This document shows positions 1 through 5,445 of a stretch of 6,554 nt of DNA, one piece after another. How positions within the stretch are numbered: position 1 is the stretch's first letter; each line of letters begins with the position of its first letter. This DNA is from an uncultured Muribaculaceae bacterium. GTDB lineage: Bacteria; Bacteroidota; Bacteroidia; Bacteroidales; Muribaculaceae. Below the pieces are notes generated by a model that made no database searches, was not told the DNA's origin, and worked only from the letters and a program-made list of their open reading frames with translations. The stretch is from contig CAMWGM010000087.1 in NCBI GenBank assembly GCA_947173755.1, positions 1 to 6,554 of the forward strand, given 5' to 3'. A program made the translations under genes and the position numbers.

Positions 1-638
1 TTCTTGATGGTCTCGCCTTCGATAGCGGTGCGGAAACGGAGCACACCGTGTGTGGCAGGGTGCTGCGGACCGATGTTGACCACGAAGTCGTCGGGCATGA
101 AGATGCGGTGCTCCTCCTTGATGATCTTGCCGTCGCGCTCGATCCATTCGTTGGTGAAGTCGCTCTGGCGCTCACTCTCGATGCTCCAGTGGTTGGAATC
201 CTTATCATAATCCTTGCGCAACGGATAACCTTTCCAGTCGATATCGAGGAAAAGGCGGCGCATGTCGGGATTGTTGAGGAAAATGATGCCGAAATAGTCG
301 TAGACCTCGCGTTCGTAGATGCCGGCGATGGCCCACAGGTCGGAGATAGAGTGGATGAGAGGCTGCTCACGGTCGCCCGTAGCCATGACCTTCACCGAGA
401 TGTGATGGTTGTATCTGGTGGAAGTGAGATAGTAGACACAACCCAGGCCATTCTCCTTCCAGTCCATACCGACGATAGTCATCAGGAAGTCAAAAGACAG
501 GTCGGCATCGTTGCGAAGGGTCGACGCAAGATCGTGCCACACAGCATCGGGTGCGGTCACTTCGAGCATGCTGCTCTCTTCAAATGTGGCATCGGGAAAG
601 AGTTTTGCGATCTTTTCCCGCATCTGGGCCATATCCAT
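1..638 (-). CDS. nuoCD: NADH-quinone oxidoreductase subunit C/D fusion, 5' part only
   Basis: Encodes the fused 30 kDa and 49 kDa subunits of the peripheral arm of complex I, which carries electrons through the iron-sulfur chain to quinone on the cytoplasmic side. Translating the minus strand from the ATG at 638 gives 212 residues before the window ends. The NuoC signature lies at about residues 109-143 (ERE, DYFGI, then MRRLFLDIDWKGYPLRKDY). The NuoD N-terminus begins near residue 187 with VNIGPQHPATHGVLRF, so the two domains are joined in one frame, as in many Bacteroidota and in enterics. A second ATG follows at 632. The frame is open upstream to a TAA but has no other ATG, GTG or TTG. It is third in the operon after nuoA and nuoB, and the 98-nt gap from nuoB is longer than expected. 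The C-terminal quinone-site part of NuoD lies outside the window. Confidence 0.96.
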   Translation of the reverse strand, partial: MDMAQMREKIAKLFPDATFEESSMLEVTAPDAVWHDLASTLRNDADLSFDFLMTIVGMDWKENGLGCVYYLTSTRYNHHISVKVMATGDREQPLIHSISDLWAIAGIYEREVYDYFGIIFLNNPDMRRLFLDIDWKGYPLRKDYDKDSNHWSIESERQSDFTNEWIERDGKIIKEEHRIFMPDDFVVNIGPQHPATHGVLRFRTAIEGETIK

Positions 639-736
639 ATATTTAATCTGAATTTTCGGAGATTCGAGTTGATTAGAGTCAGGCGGCTTACCACCTTAAT
701 TATATATTTAGCAGAGTCCGGAGCGGCTGACGGTTT

Positions 737-1339
737 TCAGTTCTCGGGGATGGGGTGTTTGGCCAGAAATTCCTTCTGACTCTCCTGACGGTTGACACCG
801 CCGAAGAACCGCTCCACCTTAATCTTGCGCGACAACTGCATGATGCCGTAGATCATTGCCTCGGGGCGCGGAGGACAACCGGGGACAAATACATCGACAG
901 GCACGATATCCTCGATGCCCATGGCGACGCAGTAACTCTTCTTGAAAGGGCCGCCGGAGATGGCACACGAGCCGCAGGCAATTACATATTTTGGTTCGGC
1001 CAACTGATCGTAGAGACGACGGAAGACGGGCACCATACGATTGACGATCGTACCGGCCACCATCATGAAGTCGGCCTGACGGGGGGACGAACGGGCTACT
1101 TCCCATCCGAAGCGGGCCATATCGTAACGGGCGGCGCCGAGCGACACGAATTCGATGCCGCAGCACGAAGTGGCGAAAGTCAGAGGCCAGATGGAATTCG
1201 AGCGGCCCCAGTTGATGAGTTTATCAAGCGAGCCGACCACCACATTGACACCATTGTCGTTGAGTTCCTTGACGAGGCTCTCGATGTATTCATTATCTTT
1301 CCATGCCTCGTAAGGCATACCCTGCGCAGTTACTTCCAT
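737..1339 (-). CDS. nuoB: NADH-quinone oxidoreductase subunit B
   Basis: This is the subunit of complex I that holds iron-sulfur cluster N2, the last electron carrier before quinone, at the junction of the peripheral and membrane arms. The 200-residue protein shows the four expected cluster ligands: the Cys59-Cys60 pair in TSCCGIEF, Cys125 in ACGSCAISGG, and Cys155 in PGCPPRPEA. Other family hallmarks are INWGRSNSIWPLTFATS (42-58), ARYDMARFGWEVARSSPRQAD (70-90) and the FFGGVNRQE tail. Length is normal for the family. The ATG at 1339 lies 10 bp inside the end of nuoA and has an AAAGGAG sequence 7 nt upstream, which supports this start. No residue needed for function appears to be missing. Confidence 0.97.
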   Translation of the reverse strand: MEVTAQGMPYEAWKDNEYIESLVKELNDNGVNVVVGSLDKLINWGRSNSIWPLTFATSCCGIEFVSLGAARYDMARFGWEVARSSPRQADFMMVAGTIVNRMVPVFRRLYDQLAEPKYVIACGSCAISGGPFKKSYCVAMGIEDIVPVDVFVPGCPPRPEAMIYGIMQLSRKIKVERFFGGVNRQESQKEFLAKHPIPEN

Positions 1340-1698
1340 TCAAGTGCTCCTTTCCGCCAGGCGTAGACGAGACCCAGCACAATAATACAAAAAAAGACGG
1401 CGATGGCGGTAAAACCTGAAGTTCCCAACTCGTGCACACGCACTGCCCAGGGATAGAGGAAGACCGTTTCGACGTCGAACATAAGGAAGAGAATGGCAAA
1501 AAGGTAATAACCTACCTTAAACTGAGCCATCGACTCGCCGCGTGTCGGGATGCCACATTCGTAGGCCTCACCCTTGGCGGGGTTGAACGACCTCGGCGAG
1601 ATAAGTTTTGCTATGATGAGTGCTGCCGCCACGAGCGCGACGCCCGTCAACAGCCCCACAAGCGCAAGAGTCGCATTTTGGATTGCCAATGCTATCAT
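1330..1698 (-). CDS. nuoA: NADH-quinone oxidoreductase subunit A
   Basis: A small membrane-arm subunit of complex I lying near the quinone entrance beside NuoH and NuoJ. The 122-residue product has three predicted membrane helices at about residues 9-30, 62-84 and 95-113. The conserved loop after helix 1 includes AYECGIPTRGES (45-56) with Cys48, the loop cysteine that marks the deactive state in mitochondrial homologues. Helix 2 holds the family motif LFLMFDVETVFLYPW (70-84) with acidic Asp75 and Glu77. The C-terminus, YAWRKGALEW, is typical. It is the first gene of the operon and its TAA stop overlaps the nuoB start by 10 bp. The ATG at 1698 gives the normal family length. Confidence 0.96.
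   Translation of the reverse strand: MIALAIQNATLALVGLLTGVALVAAALIIAKLISPRSFNPAKGEAYECGIPTRGESMAQFKVGYYLFAILFLMFDVETVFLYPWAVRVHELGTSGFTAIAVFFCIIVLGLVYAWRKGALEWK
1347..1353 (-). promoter_or_regulatory. Strong Shine-Dalgarno sequence for nuoB, inside nuoA
   Basis: The minus strand reads AAAGGAG, with 7 nt between it and the nuoB ATG at 1339. It lies within the last codons of nuoA. Strong SD sequences are unusual in Bacteroidota, whose mRNAs generally lack them, so this fixes the nuoB start and suggests coupled translation of nuoA and nuoB. Part of the match may be forced by nuoA codons for Arg-Lys-Gly-Ala. Confidence 0.7.
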
Positions 1699-1798
1699 AA
1701 TATAATGAATAGTGATATCTTTGCTTAATCAACTATGAATGAGCACATTATTACCCTTTTAGGGCAAAGATGCGCACAGATGCCGGTGAACGGCAGTG

Positions 1799-1806
1799 CA
1801 AATATA
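1799..1806 (-). promoter_or_regulatory. Candidate -7 element for the nuo operon
   Basis: The minus strand reads TATATTTG, a match to the Bacteroidota TAnnTTTG box. It would start transcription near 1794, giving a leader of about 95 nt before nuoA. No TTTG is present at the expected 19-21 nt upstream. The nearest one (1819-1822) is only 12 nt away, so this is a half-match. The lack of a -33 box could mean activator dependence or a chance hit in AT-rich DNA. Confidence 0.42.
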
Positions 1807-1807
1807 G

Positions 1808-1850
1808 AAATTTTTCTTCAAAATACTTTACTATTTCTTTAGAAAAATTT
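1808..1850. repeat. AT-rich 10-bp inverted repeat upstream of nuoA
   Basis: AAATTTTTCT at 1808-1817 is the exact reverse complement of AGAAAAATTT at 1841-1850, with 23 nt between. It lies between the stop of the FNT gene and the candidate nuo -7 box, covering the place where a -33 element would sit. It could be an operator, or a weak structure at the 3' end of the FNT transcript. The stem is only A/T except for one base pair, so chance is a real possibility. Confidence 0.35.
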
Positions 1851-1868
1851 GCATTCGCACGAAAAATC

Positions 1869-2675
1869 TCAGTCTCCGGCGCGGCGGTCAAGATGAAGAT
1901 AGGAGTGGACGGCTCCAACCAACAGCGCACCCCCCACGATATTGCCGAGTGTAGCCGGGATGAGATTGCACCATACTGCCCGGCCGACACTGACATCAGC
2001 CCCTTCCATCATGCCGAGGGGGAGATAGAACATATTGGCGATGCAGTGCTCGTAGCCCAAAGCAACGAAAGCCATCACCGGGAGCCAGCAGCCTAACGCT
2101 TTCTCAAGAAGGGTCTTTCCCGAGAGGGCGAGCCATACGGCCAGGCAGACACACCAGTTTGCCCCGATCCCCTTAAGAAACACCGTCATCCATGACATGG
2201 AGACCTTTGCCTCGGCAATTCCACGGATTGCAGAGTGCCAGGGGTCGGAAGCGGTCAGTCCGACGGCATAAACAAGAAAATAGGTGAATGCCATCGCACC
2301 GATGAAATTGCCGGCATAGACCATGGCCCAGTTGGCAAGCATCGCACCTGTTCCGTGCTCTCCACGCCACATCGAGGGGACGAGCACGGCATTATTGCCT
2401 GTGAAAAGTTCTGCTCCGAGCACAACGACGAGCAGCAGACCTATCGGGAACATAAGGCCGCACATCAGTTTCTGCAAGCCGGGATTGGCCGACGCGATGC
2501 CTCCGAATCCGAACCCTACGGTCAGCGACAGCGTGGCGCCGAAAGAGATATATGCTCCCGCCAATATGGCCGCCACCATGACCTTGCAACGATTCCGGCG
2601 TGTGAGACGCGCCTTTGCTGCTCCTGCTTCGGCCGCAGCGGCGGTGATCTCGGCCGGTTTTCTTAACTCCATCAT
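1869..2675 (-). CDS. Formate/nitrite transporter (FNT) family channel
   Basis: A pentameric inner-membrane channel family of aquaporin-like fold that moves small monovalent anions such as formate, nitrite or hydrosulfide. The 268-residue product shows the FNT signature VLGAELFTGN (85-94), the GANWCVCLAVW segment (171-181), the YEHCIANMF segment with the central gating histidine at His210, and NLIPATLGNIVGGALLVG (237-254). About six membrane helices can be read. Lys157 lies where the family keeps a conserved lysine. A longer frame opens at a TTG at 2705, but that codon is part of the gene's own -7 box, so it cannot be the start. The ATG at 2675, directly followed by another ATG at 2672, is preceded by purine-rich AAAGAGAG. 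The neighbour is complex I, fitting anaerobic metabolism, but which anion is carried cannot be told from sequence; formate or nitrite is likeliest. Confidence 0.9.
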   Translation of the reverse strand: MMELRKPAEITAAAAEAGAAKARLTRRNRCKVMVAAILAGAYISFGATLSLTVGFGFGGIASANPGLQKLMCGLMFPIGLLLVVVLGAELFTGNNAVLVPSMWRGEHGTGAMLANWAMVYAGNFIGAMAFTYFLVYAVGLTASDPWHSAIRGIAEAKVSMSWMTVFLKGIGANWCVCLAVWLALSGKTLLEKALGCWLPVMAFVALGYEHCIANMFYLPLGMMEGADVSVGRAVWCNLIPATLGNIVGGALLVGAVHSYLHLDRRAGD

Positions 2676-2702
2676 CGATATTTCTCTCTTTAAAAATTTC
2701 CC

Positions 2703-2734
2703 CAAAAGTAATGCTTTTTTCCCATCCCCGCAAA
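2703..2734 (-). promoter_or_regulatory. Bacteroidota-type promoter of the FNT gene
   Basis: On the minus strand TTTG (2734-2731) is followed after 20 nt by TACTTTTG (2710-2703). Both elements match the Bacteroidota -33 TTTG and -7 TAnnTTTG consensus exactly, with ideal spacing. Transcription should begin around 2698, giving a leader of about 23 nt to the ATG at 2675. This rules out the in-frame TTG at 2705, which is part of the -7 box. Confidence 0.85.
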
Positions 2735-2764
2735 TCGTAACTCAGGGGGGATTATCAAACCTCA

Positions 2765-2789
2765 ACAGCCCGGGAAACTCCCGGGCTGT
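2765..2789. repeat. GC-rich 11-bp perfect hairpin
   Basis: ACAGCCCGGGA at 2765-2775 pairs exactly with TCCCGGGCTGT at 2779-2789 around a 3-nt loop. The stem is strong enough to act as a terminator stem, but neither strand has a run of T after it. It may end a short minus-strand transcript, stabilise a 3' end, or insulate the FNT promoter 30 nt away. Its arm shares CAACAGCCCGG with the terminator at 3319-3351. Confidence 0.6.
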
Positions 2790-2840
2790 ATCGGACACTT
2801 ACTTAAATCGCATCAATCTCTGATGCTCCTATGTCAGAGG

Positions 2841-2898
2841 AAATCAAATATCAGCCTTCATCCAATTCGTCGTAGTTCTTACGCATGATATTTGATTT
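2841..2898 (-). repeat. 13-bp inverted repeat enclosing an 11-codon ORF
   Basis: AAATCAAATATCA (2841-2853) and TGATATTTGATTT (2886-2898) are exact reverse complements separated by 32 nt. Read on the minus strand, the left arm ends in the A of an ATG and the right arm begins with the TGA of the same frame, giving MRKNYDELDEG with its start and stop at the two stem edges. Three flanking G residues (2900-2902) can extend the stem if one A bulges. It may be an RNA hairpin or a DNA palindrome. Translation of the ORF is not shown. Confidence 0.6.
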
Positions 2899-3066
2899 TC
2901 CCGGTTTGCAGAACAAACAGAAGCGGAAGTTACTCCTCAGTGTCTGTTCCGTTTGAGGGCGAAAGATTTCCCGAGGTTATCCGACGAGGATCTCTGCAGC
3001 CAAAGAATAGGTCTCAGCGTGGGAAAACATATAGCGGAAACGAATTCCGTAAAGAGGTTTTCTCAT
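2851..3066 (-). pseudogene. Possible small ORF interrupted by an in-frame stop
   Basis: From an ATG at 3066 the minus strand encodes 29 residues (MRKPLYGIRFRYMFSHAETY and nine more), then a TAA at 2977-2979. The same frame then stays open for 41 more codons, ending NFRFCLFCKPGKSNI followed by MRKNYDELDEG and a TGA at 2851. The total would be 71 residues if the TAA were a sense codon. I do not recognise the product. It could be a small gene broken by a nonsense mutation, two very short ORFs, or non-coding DNA with a chance open frame; 41 open codons is not rare enough to exclude chance. A TAnnTTTG box lies about 60 nt upstream of the ATG. Confidence 0.25.
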
Positions 3067-3124
3067 AATAAAATTTGGTAATTCATGTCAATTTTTCCGA
3101 AACAGTCTCGATGTTCGGATGCGA

Positions 3125-3132
3125 CAAAATTA
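3125..3132 (-). promoter_or_regulatory. Candidate -7 element reading left from the repeat array
   Basis: The minus strand reads TAATTTTG, matching TAnnTTTG. No TTTG occurs at the normal -33 spacing; instead the phased repeats begin 22 nt upstream. A promoter lacking a -33 box beside a repeat array is what an activator-dependent start would look like. Transcription would begin near 3120 and run toward the small ORFs. A single 8-nt match in AT-rich DNA is weak evidence. Confidence 0.35.
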
Positions 3133-3154
3133 TGAAAACATGCCGATATGAGTG

Positions 3155-3207
3155 GTACGGAAAAGTACGGAATTTGACGGGAATTTGTACGGAAAAGTAC
3201 GGAATTT
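3155..3207. repeat. Five direct repeats (GTACGGAA type) at 10.5-bp spacing
   Basis: Repeat units begin at 3155, 3165, 3176, 3187 and 3197, so the steps are 10, 11, 11 and 10 bp, an average of exactly one helical turn. Units 1 and 4 are GTACGGAAAA, units 2 and 5 are GTACGGAATTT, and unit 3 is the variant GACGGGAATTT. The pattern also reads as two identical 21-bp blocks 32 bp apart. All units lie on one face of the helix, and each carries an A/T tract in the same phase. This fits either a cooperative regulator-binding array or intrinsically bent DNA. Confidence 0.8.
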
Positions 3208-3305
3208 TTCCTTCAGGCCCTCGTTTAAAGTGCCTAAAAGCATCTGTTTTATAGGTCTAACAACCTTTATATCAACAAAATGACTGCTGACAAACTGTTT
3301 TAACT

Positions 3306-3351
3306 TAAAAAAATTAAAACAACAGCCCGGACAAAATGTCCGGGCTGTTGT
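3306..3351 (-). terminator. Rho-independent terminator of the TPR/HTH operon
   Basis: The arms at 3319-3333 and 3337-3351 form a perfect 15-bp stem with a 3-nt loop (core CAGCCCGGACA). On the minus strand the stem is followed at once by TTTTAATTTTTTTAAG. It lies 39 nt past the stop of the TPR/HTH gene. Both parts of a classical intrinsic terminator are present. Confidence 0.92.
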
Positions 3352-3389
3352 GGAAGGTCATGACGCACCTGATTTCCGTCGCCGGAGAA

Positions 3390-5093
3390 TCAGAGAAGCC
3401 TGATGATCTCGTCGGTAGTTTTGGTGCCGAGTTTCTCTCCGAAAAGTTTGATGGAAAGAGTGTCGCGGCGCGAGACAATCGTGCCCTTGGAACGGCCGAA
3501 AAGAATAGCCATCTGCGAGGGTGAGATGTGGCATTTGATGAGGAGGGCAGTGTGATAGTCCGACTCGGTGATGCGTGCATCGGAAAGAAGGGAAAGATTT
3601 TCGCGGAAAGAGGGGAAAGAGCGTAGCACGACCTTCTCGAGTTCGGTCCAGAGGCCATCCGAATCGGGCAGGATGCTCCCGTCACCGATTTTTTTGAGCA
3701 ATTCCTTATAGGCTTCGGATGCGCTGATGTCGGGCGACAACTGAAGCGAGACACGGTCATGGTTATCGTGAAGAGTCAGAAACTGCTTGCGCAGATTTTC
3801 CCTGAGAAGCACCACAGAATTTTCATCTGCGGCTGCCTCCTCATCGTCGTTCTCTGTCGAGGCGAGAGATTCGGCCAGTTTGATTTTCAGATTCTCGATA
3901 TTGTCGAGCGCCTCACGCAACTGGATCTTGCTCCTCCAGTATTTATACCTCTGCGTTGAGAAAATGGCGAACAGGAAGAGAATGACGATGATGGAAAACG
4001 ACAGCCATTTGAGATAAAGTTGCTTCTGATGGTCGGCCTCATTGCGGCGTCGCTCGTGAAGGCTGTAATTATACTGTGCCTGCTGAATGATGGCCAGTTG
4101 ATTGGCGTTCTCATCGAATATCCTCTCGAGTTCGACTTTATGGGCATGTATATAAGCGGCGACGGAATCATTCGGCACCATCGGGAAAAGATCGGGCGAA
4201 AGCAGCAGAAAGTAACCGTCAGACCGGTTTAGAGAATTAGGCAGATGGATCAATTTGTCAGCGAAATAATATGCAGAGTCGCGCATCCCCAGTTCTTTAT
4301 AGATAGTCGCAGCATAGGCAAGCGTCGTGGTGAGCGAAAGCGTGTCGACATTTGCCAGGGCGAGCGACAGATAGTGGTGGGCCGAATCGATGTCGCCCTG
4401 GCGGTAGTGATTGTATGCGAGGGTCGGAAGGAGGCGGTTCCTCACCCTGGAGTCCATATTTCTGCTTTTCGAAAAAGCGGTTTTAAAGACCTCAGAGGCA
4501 TTCTCATATTTTCCGGAATAGGTATACGTATGGGCGAGGAGATGGAGATTTATCACTTCCCTGACCGAATCGCCGATGACGCTATCGATCTCTATAGCCT
4601 CCAGAATATTCTCGATGGCAGGTTCATAGAGCCGCAGGACGTTGAGCAACCGGCCTGTCTGACTGAGGATGGTGGCTCGCTGCACCTGATTTGGAGTGGA
4701 GGGCGGAAACTCTTCGAGTGCCTTGTGGAAATAGGAGAGCGCTGTGGCGAGATCCGAATAAACGCGGCCCCCGTAATAGAGAACTTCTCCATAGGGAATA
4801 ATGTCGCGGTGGGTATCGGCATAGGAAAGGACGGCAAGGATAAGCGAGTCGGAGGTATGGTCGATGAATGCTTTGTCGGAGGCTTTGACCTTAAGGAAGT
4901 TATAGCGATGGCGGTCGGAGGGTGACAGGGAGTCGCGGCAGACGGAGTCGAGTATGGCAAGGGCTTTCCGTGGAGAGTCAGCCGCGAGGGCAGCGGCCCG
5001 CTCGAGCCGCGGATCGGGTCGTGAGCCGGAAGAACAACCGGCGATGAGAATCAAAAGCAGAGGGAGCAACAGGCAGGCGTAAAGTCGTGTCAT
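3390..5093 (-). CDS. Lipobox-TPR-transmembrane-HTH protein, probable membrane-bound regulator
   Basis: A 567-residue protein whose parts suggest sensing outside the inner membrane and DNA binding inside. Residues 1-20 are a signal sequence ending in a lipobox, LIAGC with Cys20. Residues about 30-345 are helical with tetratricopeptide-like repeats (for example ALSYFHKALEEFP, 118-130; GKYENASEVFKTAFSKS, 194-210; GDIDSAHHYLSLALANVD, 233-250). A transmembrane segment covers about 363-379, followed by a basic flank (QRYKYWRSK), a coiled coil (388-412) and an acidic linker. The C-terminal region (about 508-567) has a helix-turn-helix look: ISPSQMAILFGRSKGTIVSRR, then IKLFGEKLG. TPR proteins of this layout are common in Bacteroidota and are often unnamed. 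Having both a lipobox and an inner transmembrane helix is odd. It starts within the stop of the upstream small gene (ATGA), so the two are translationally coupled. Target genes and signal are unknown. Confidence 0.8.
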   Translation of the reverse strand: MTRLYACLLLPLLLILIAGCSSGSRPDPRLERAAALAADSPRKALAILDSVCRDSLSPSDRHRYNFLKVKASDKAFIDHTSDSLILAVLSYADTHRDIIPYGEVLYYGGRVYSDLATALSYFHKALEEFPPSTPNQVQRATILSQTGRLLNVLRLYEPAIENILEAIEIDSVIGDSVREVINLHLLAHTYTYSGKYENASEVFKTAFSKSRNMDSRVRNRLLPTLAYNHYRQGDIDSAHHYLSLALANVDTLSLTTTLAYAATIYKELGMRDSAYYFADKLIHLPNSLNRSDGYFLLLSPDLFPMVPNDSVAAYIHAHKVELERIFDENANQLAIIQQAQYNYSLHERRRNEADHQKQLYLKWLSFSIIVILFLFAIFSTQRYKYWRSKIQLREALDNIENLKIKLAESLASTENDDEEAAADENSVVLLRENLRKQFLTLHDNHDRVSLQLSPDISASEAYKELLKKIGDGSILPDSDGLWTELEKVVLRSFPSFRENLSLLSDARITESDYHTALLIKCHISPSQMAILFGRSKGTIVSRRDTLSIKLFGEKLGTKTTDEIIRLL

Positions 5094-5305
5094 TTGCGGA
5101 GTGATTTGTCGCGTTCGGAGTTGCGGCGTTCGCGCTTAAGGAGATTGCGTCGCAACAGGAATATGCACACCAGGGTCAGGCCTATGAGCGAAAAGTAGTA
5201 GGCGTAATGACCCGCGACGAGTTCCCCTCGCCCTATCCATGCCATGACAGCGAGATAGACCAGCAACAAGGCAGGTATGAGAGTGGAGCGCCGCTTGAAA
5301 TTCAT
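5090..5305 (-). CDS. Small two-helix membrane protein, unknown function
   Basis: I do not recognise a family. The 71-residue product has a basic start (MNFKRR), a first hydrophobic helix at about 8-24, a short loop with Gly and charged residues (GRGELVAGH, 25-33), a second helix at about 34-51, and a highly basic charged tail (RRNLLKRERRNSERDKSLRK). By the positive-inside rule both ends should face the cytoplasm. Its TGA overlaps the ATG of the TPR/HTH gene by 4 bp, so the pair is almost certainly one operon and the product may partner or tune the regulator. I see no clear TTTG/TAnnTTTG promoter in the 140 nt upstream. That gap holds a 6-bp hairpin (CTGTCG/CGACAG, 5363-5379) of unknown use. 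Confidence 0.75.
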   Translation of the reverse strand: MNFKRRSTLIPALLLVYLAVMAWIGRGELVAGHYAYYFSLIGLTLVCIFLLRRNLLKRERRNSERDKSLRK

Positions 5306-5445
5306 GAAATTAATTATAAGGTTATTATAGCAGGAAATATGATGGTGATGAATGTCGGATCTCTGTCGGACAACGACAGGGTGAAGTGAGTCGTCTTAAT
5401 CAAAAAAACAAGATCAGGTCATCAGGAAACGCGTCTGCGGCAATG

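Larger units (their letters stand above)
2735..3318. other. Structured intergenic region without a convincing gene
   Basis: This stretch of about 580 nt lies between the FNT promoter and the terminator of the TPR/HTH unit. I find no full-length gene, tRNA or rRNA on either strand. It holds, from left to right, a GC-rich hairpin (2765-2789), a 13-bp inverted repeat around a tiny ORF (2841-2898), a possibly broken small ORF on the minus strand (2851-3066), a TAnnTTTG box (3125-3132) and five phased direct repeats (3155-3202). On the minus strand the order is repeats, box, ORFs, hairpin, which resembles a small regulated transcription unit. The remainder (3210-3318) is AT-rich and shows nothing recognisable. 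Confidence 0.6.

Noticed and set aside
48..779. Long plus-strand open frame of 243 codons opposite nuoCD
   Set aside because: It lies antisense to clear NuoC and NuoD motifs and its translation resembles no family; it is a shadow frame in moderately GC-rich coding DNA.
2790..3150. tRNA or other standard RNA gene in the gene-free region
   Set aside because: No cloverleaf arms, TTCGAAT-like T-loop or known riboswitch core could be read on either strand.
3155..3207. CRISPR array
   Set aside because: The units are 10-11 bp with no unique spacers of 25-40 bp and there are no cas genes; only two 21-bp blocks repeat.
3281..3304. Seven-codon plus-strand ORF (MTADKLF) before the terminator
   Set aside because: Too short to separate from chance, with no promoter or ribosome-binding context.
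4245..4925. Plus-strand open frame of 226 codons opposite the TPR/HTH gene
   Set aside because: The minus frame has a signal peptide, TPR pattern, membrane helix and terminator; the plus frame has no promoter, start context or recognisable motif.
5402..5440. Intrinsic terminator after the exonuclease gene
   Set aside because: There is a run of seven T on the minus strand (5402-5408), but the sequence before it does not fold into a convincing stem.
5306..5445. Promoter for the small membrane protein and TPR/HTH operon
   Set aside because: The minus strand has an E. coli-like TGCTATAAT but no TAnnTTTG with TTTG at 19-21 nt, and Bacteroidota promoters do not use the E. coli form; I could not support a site.
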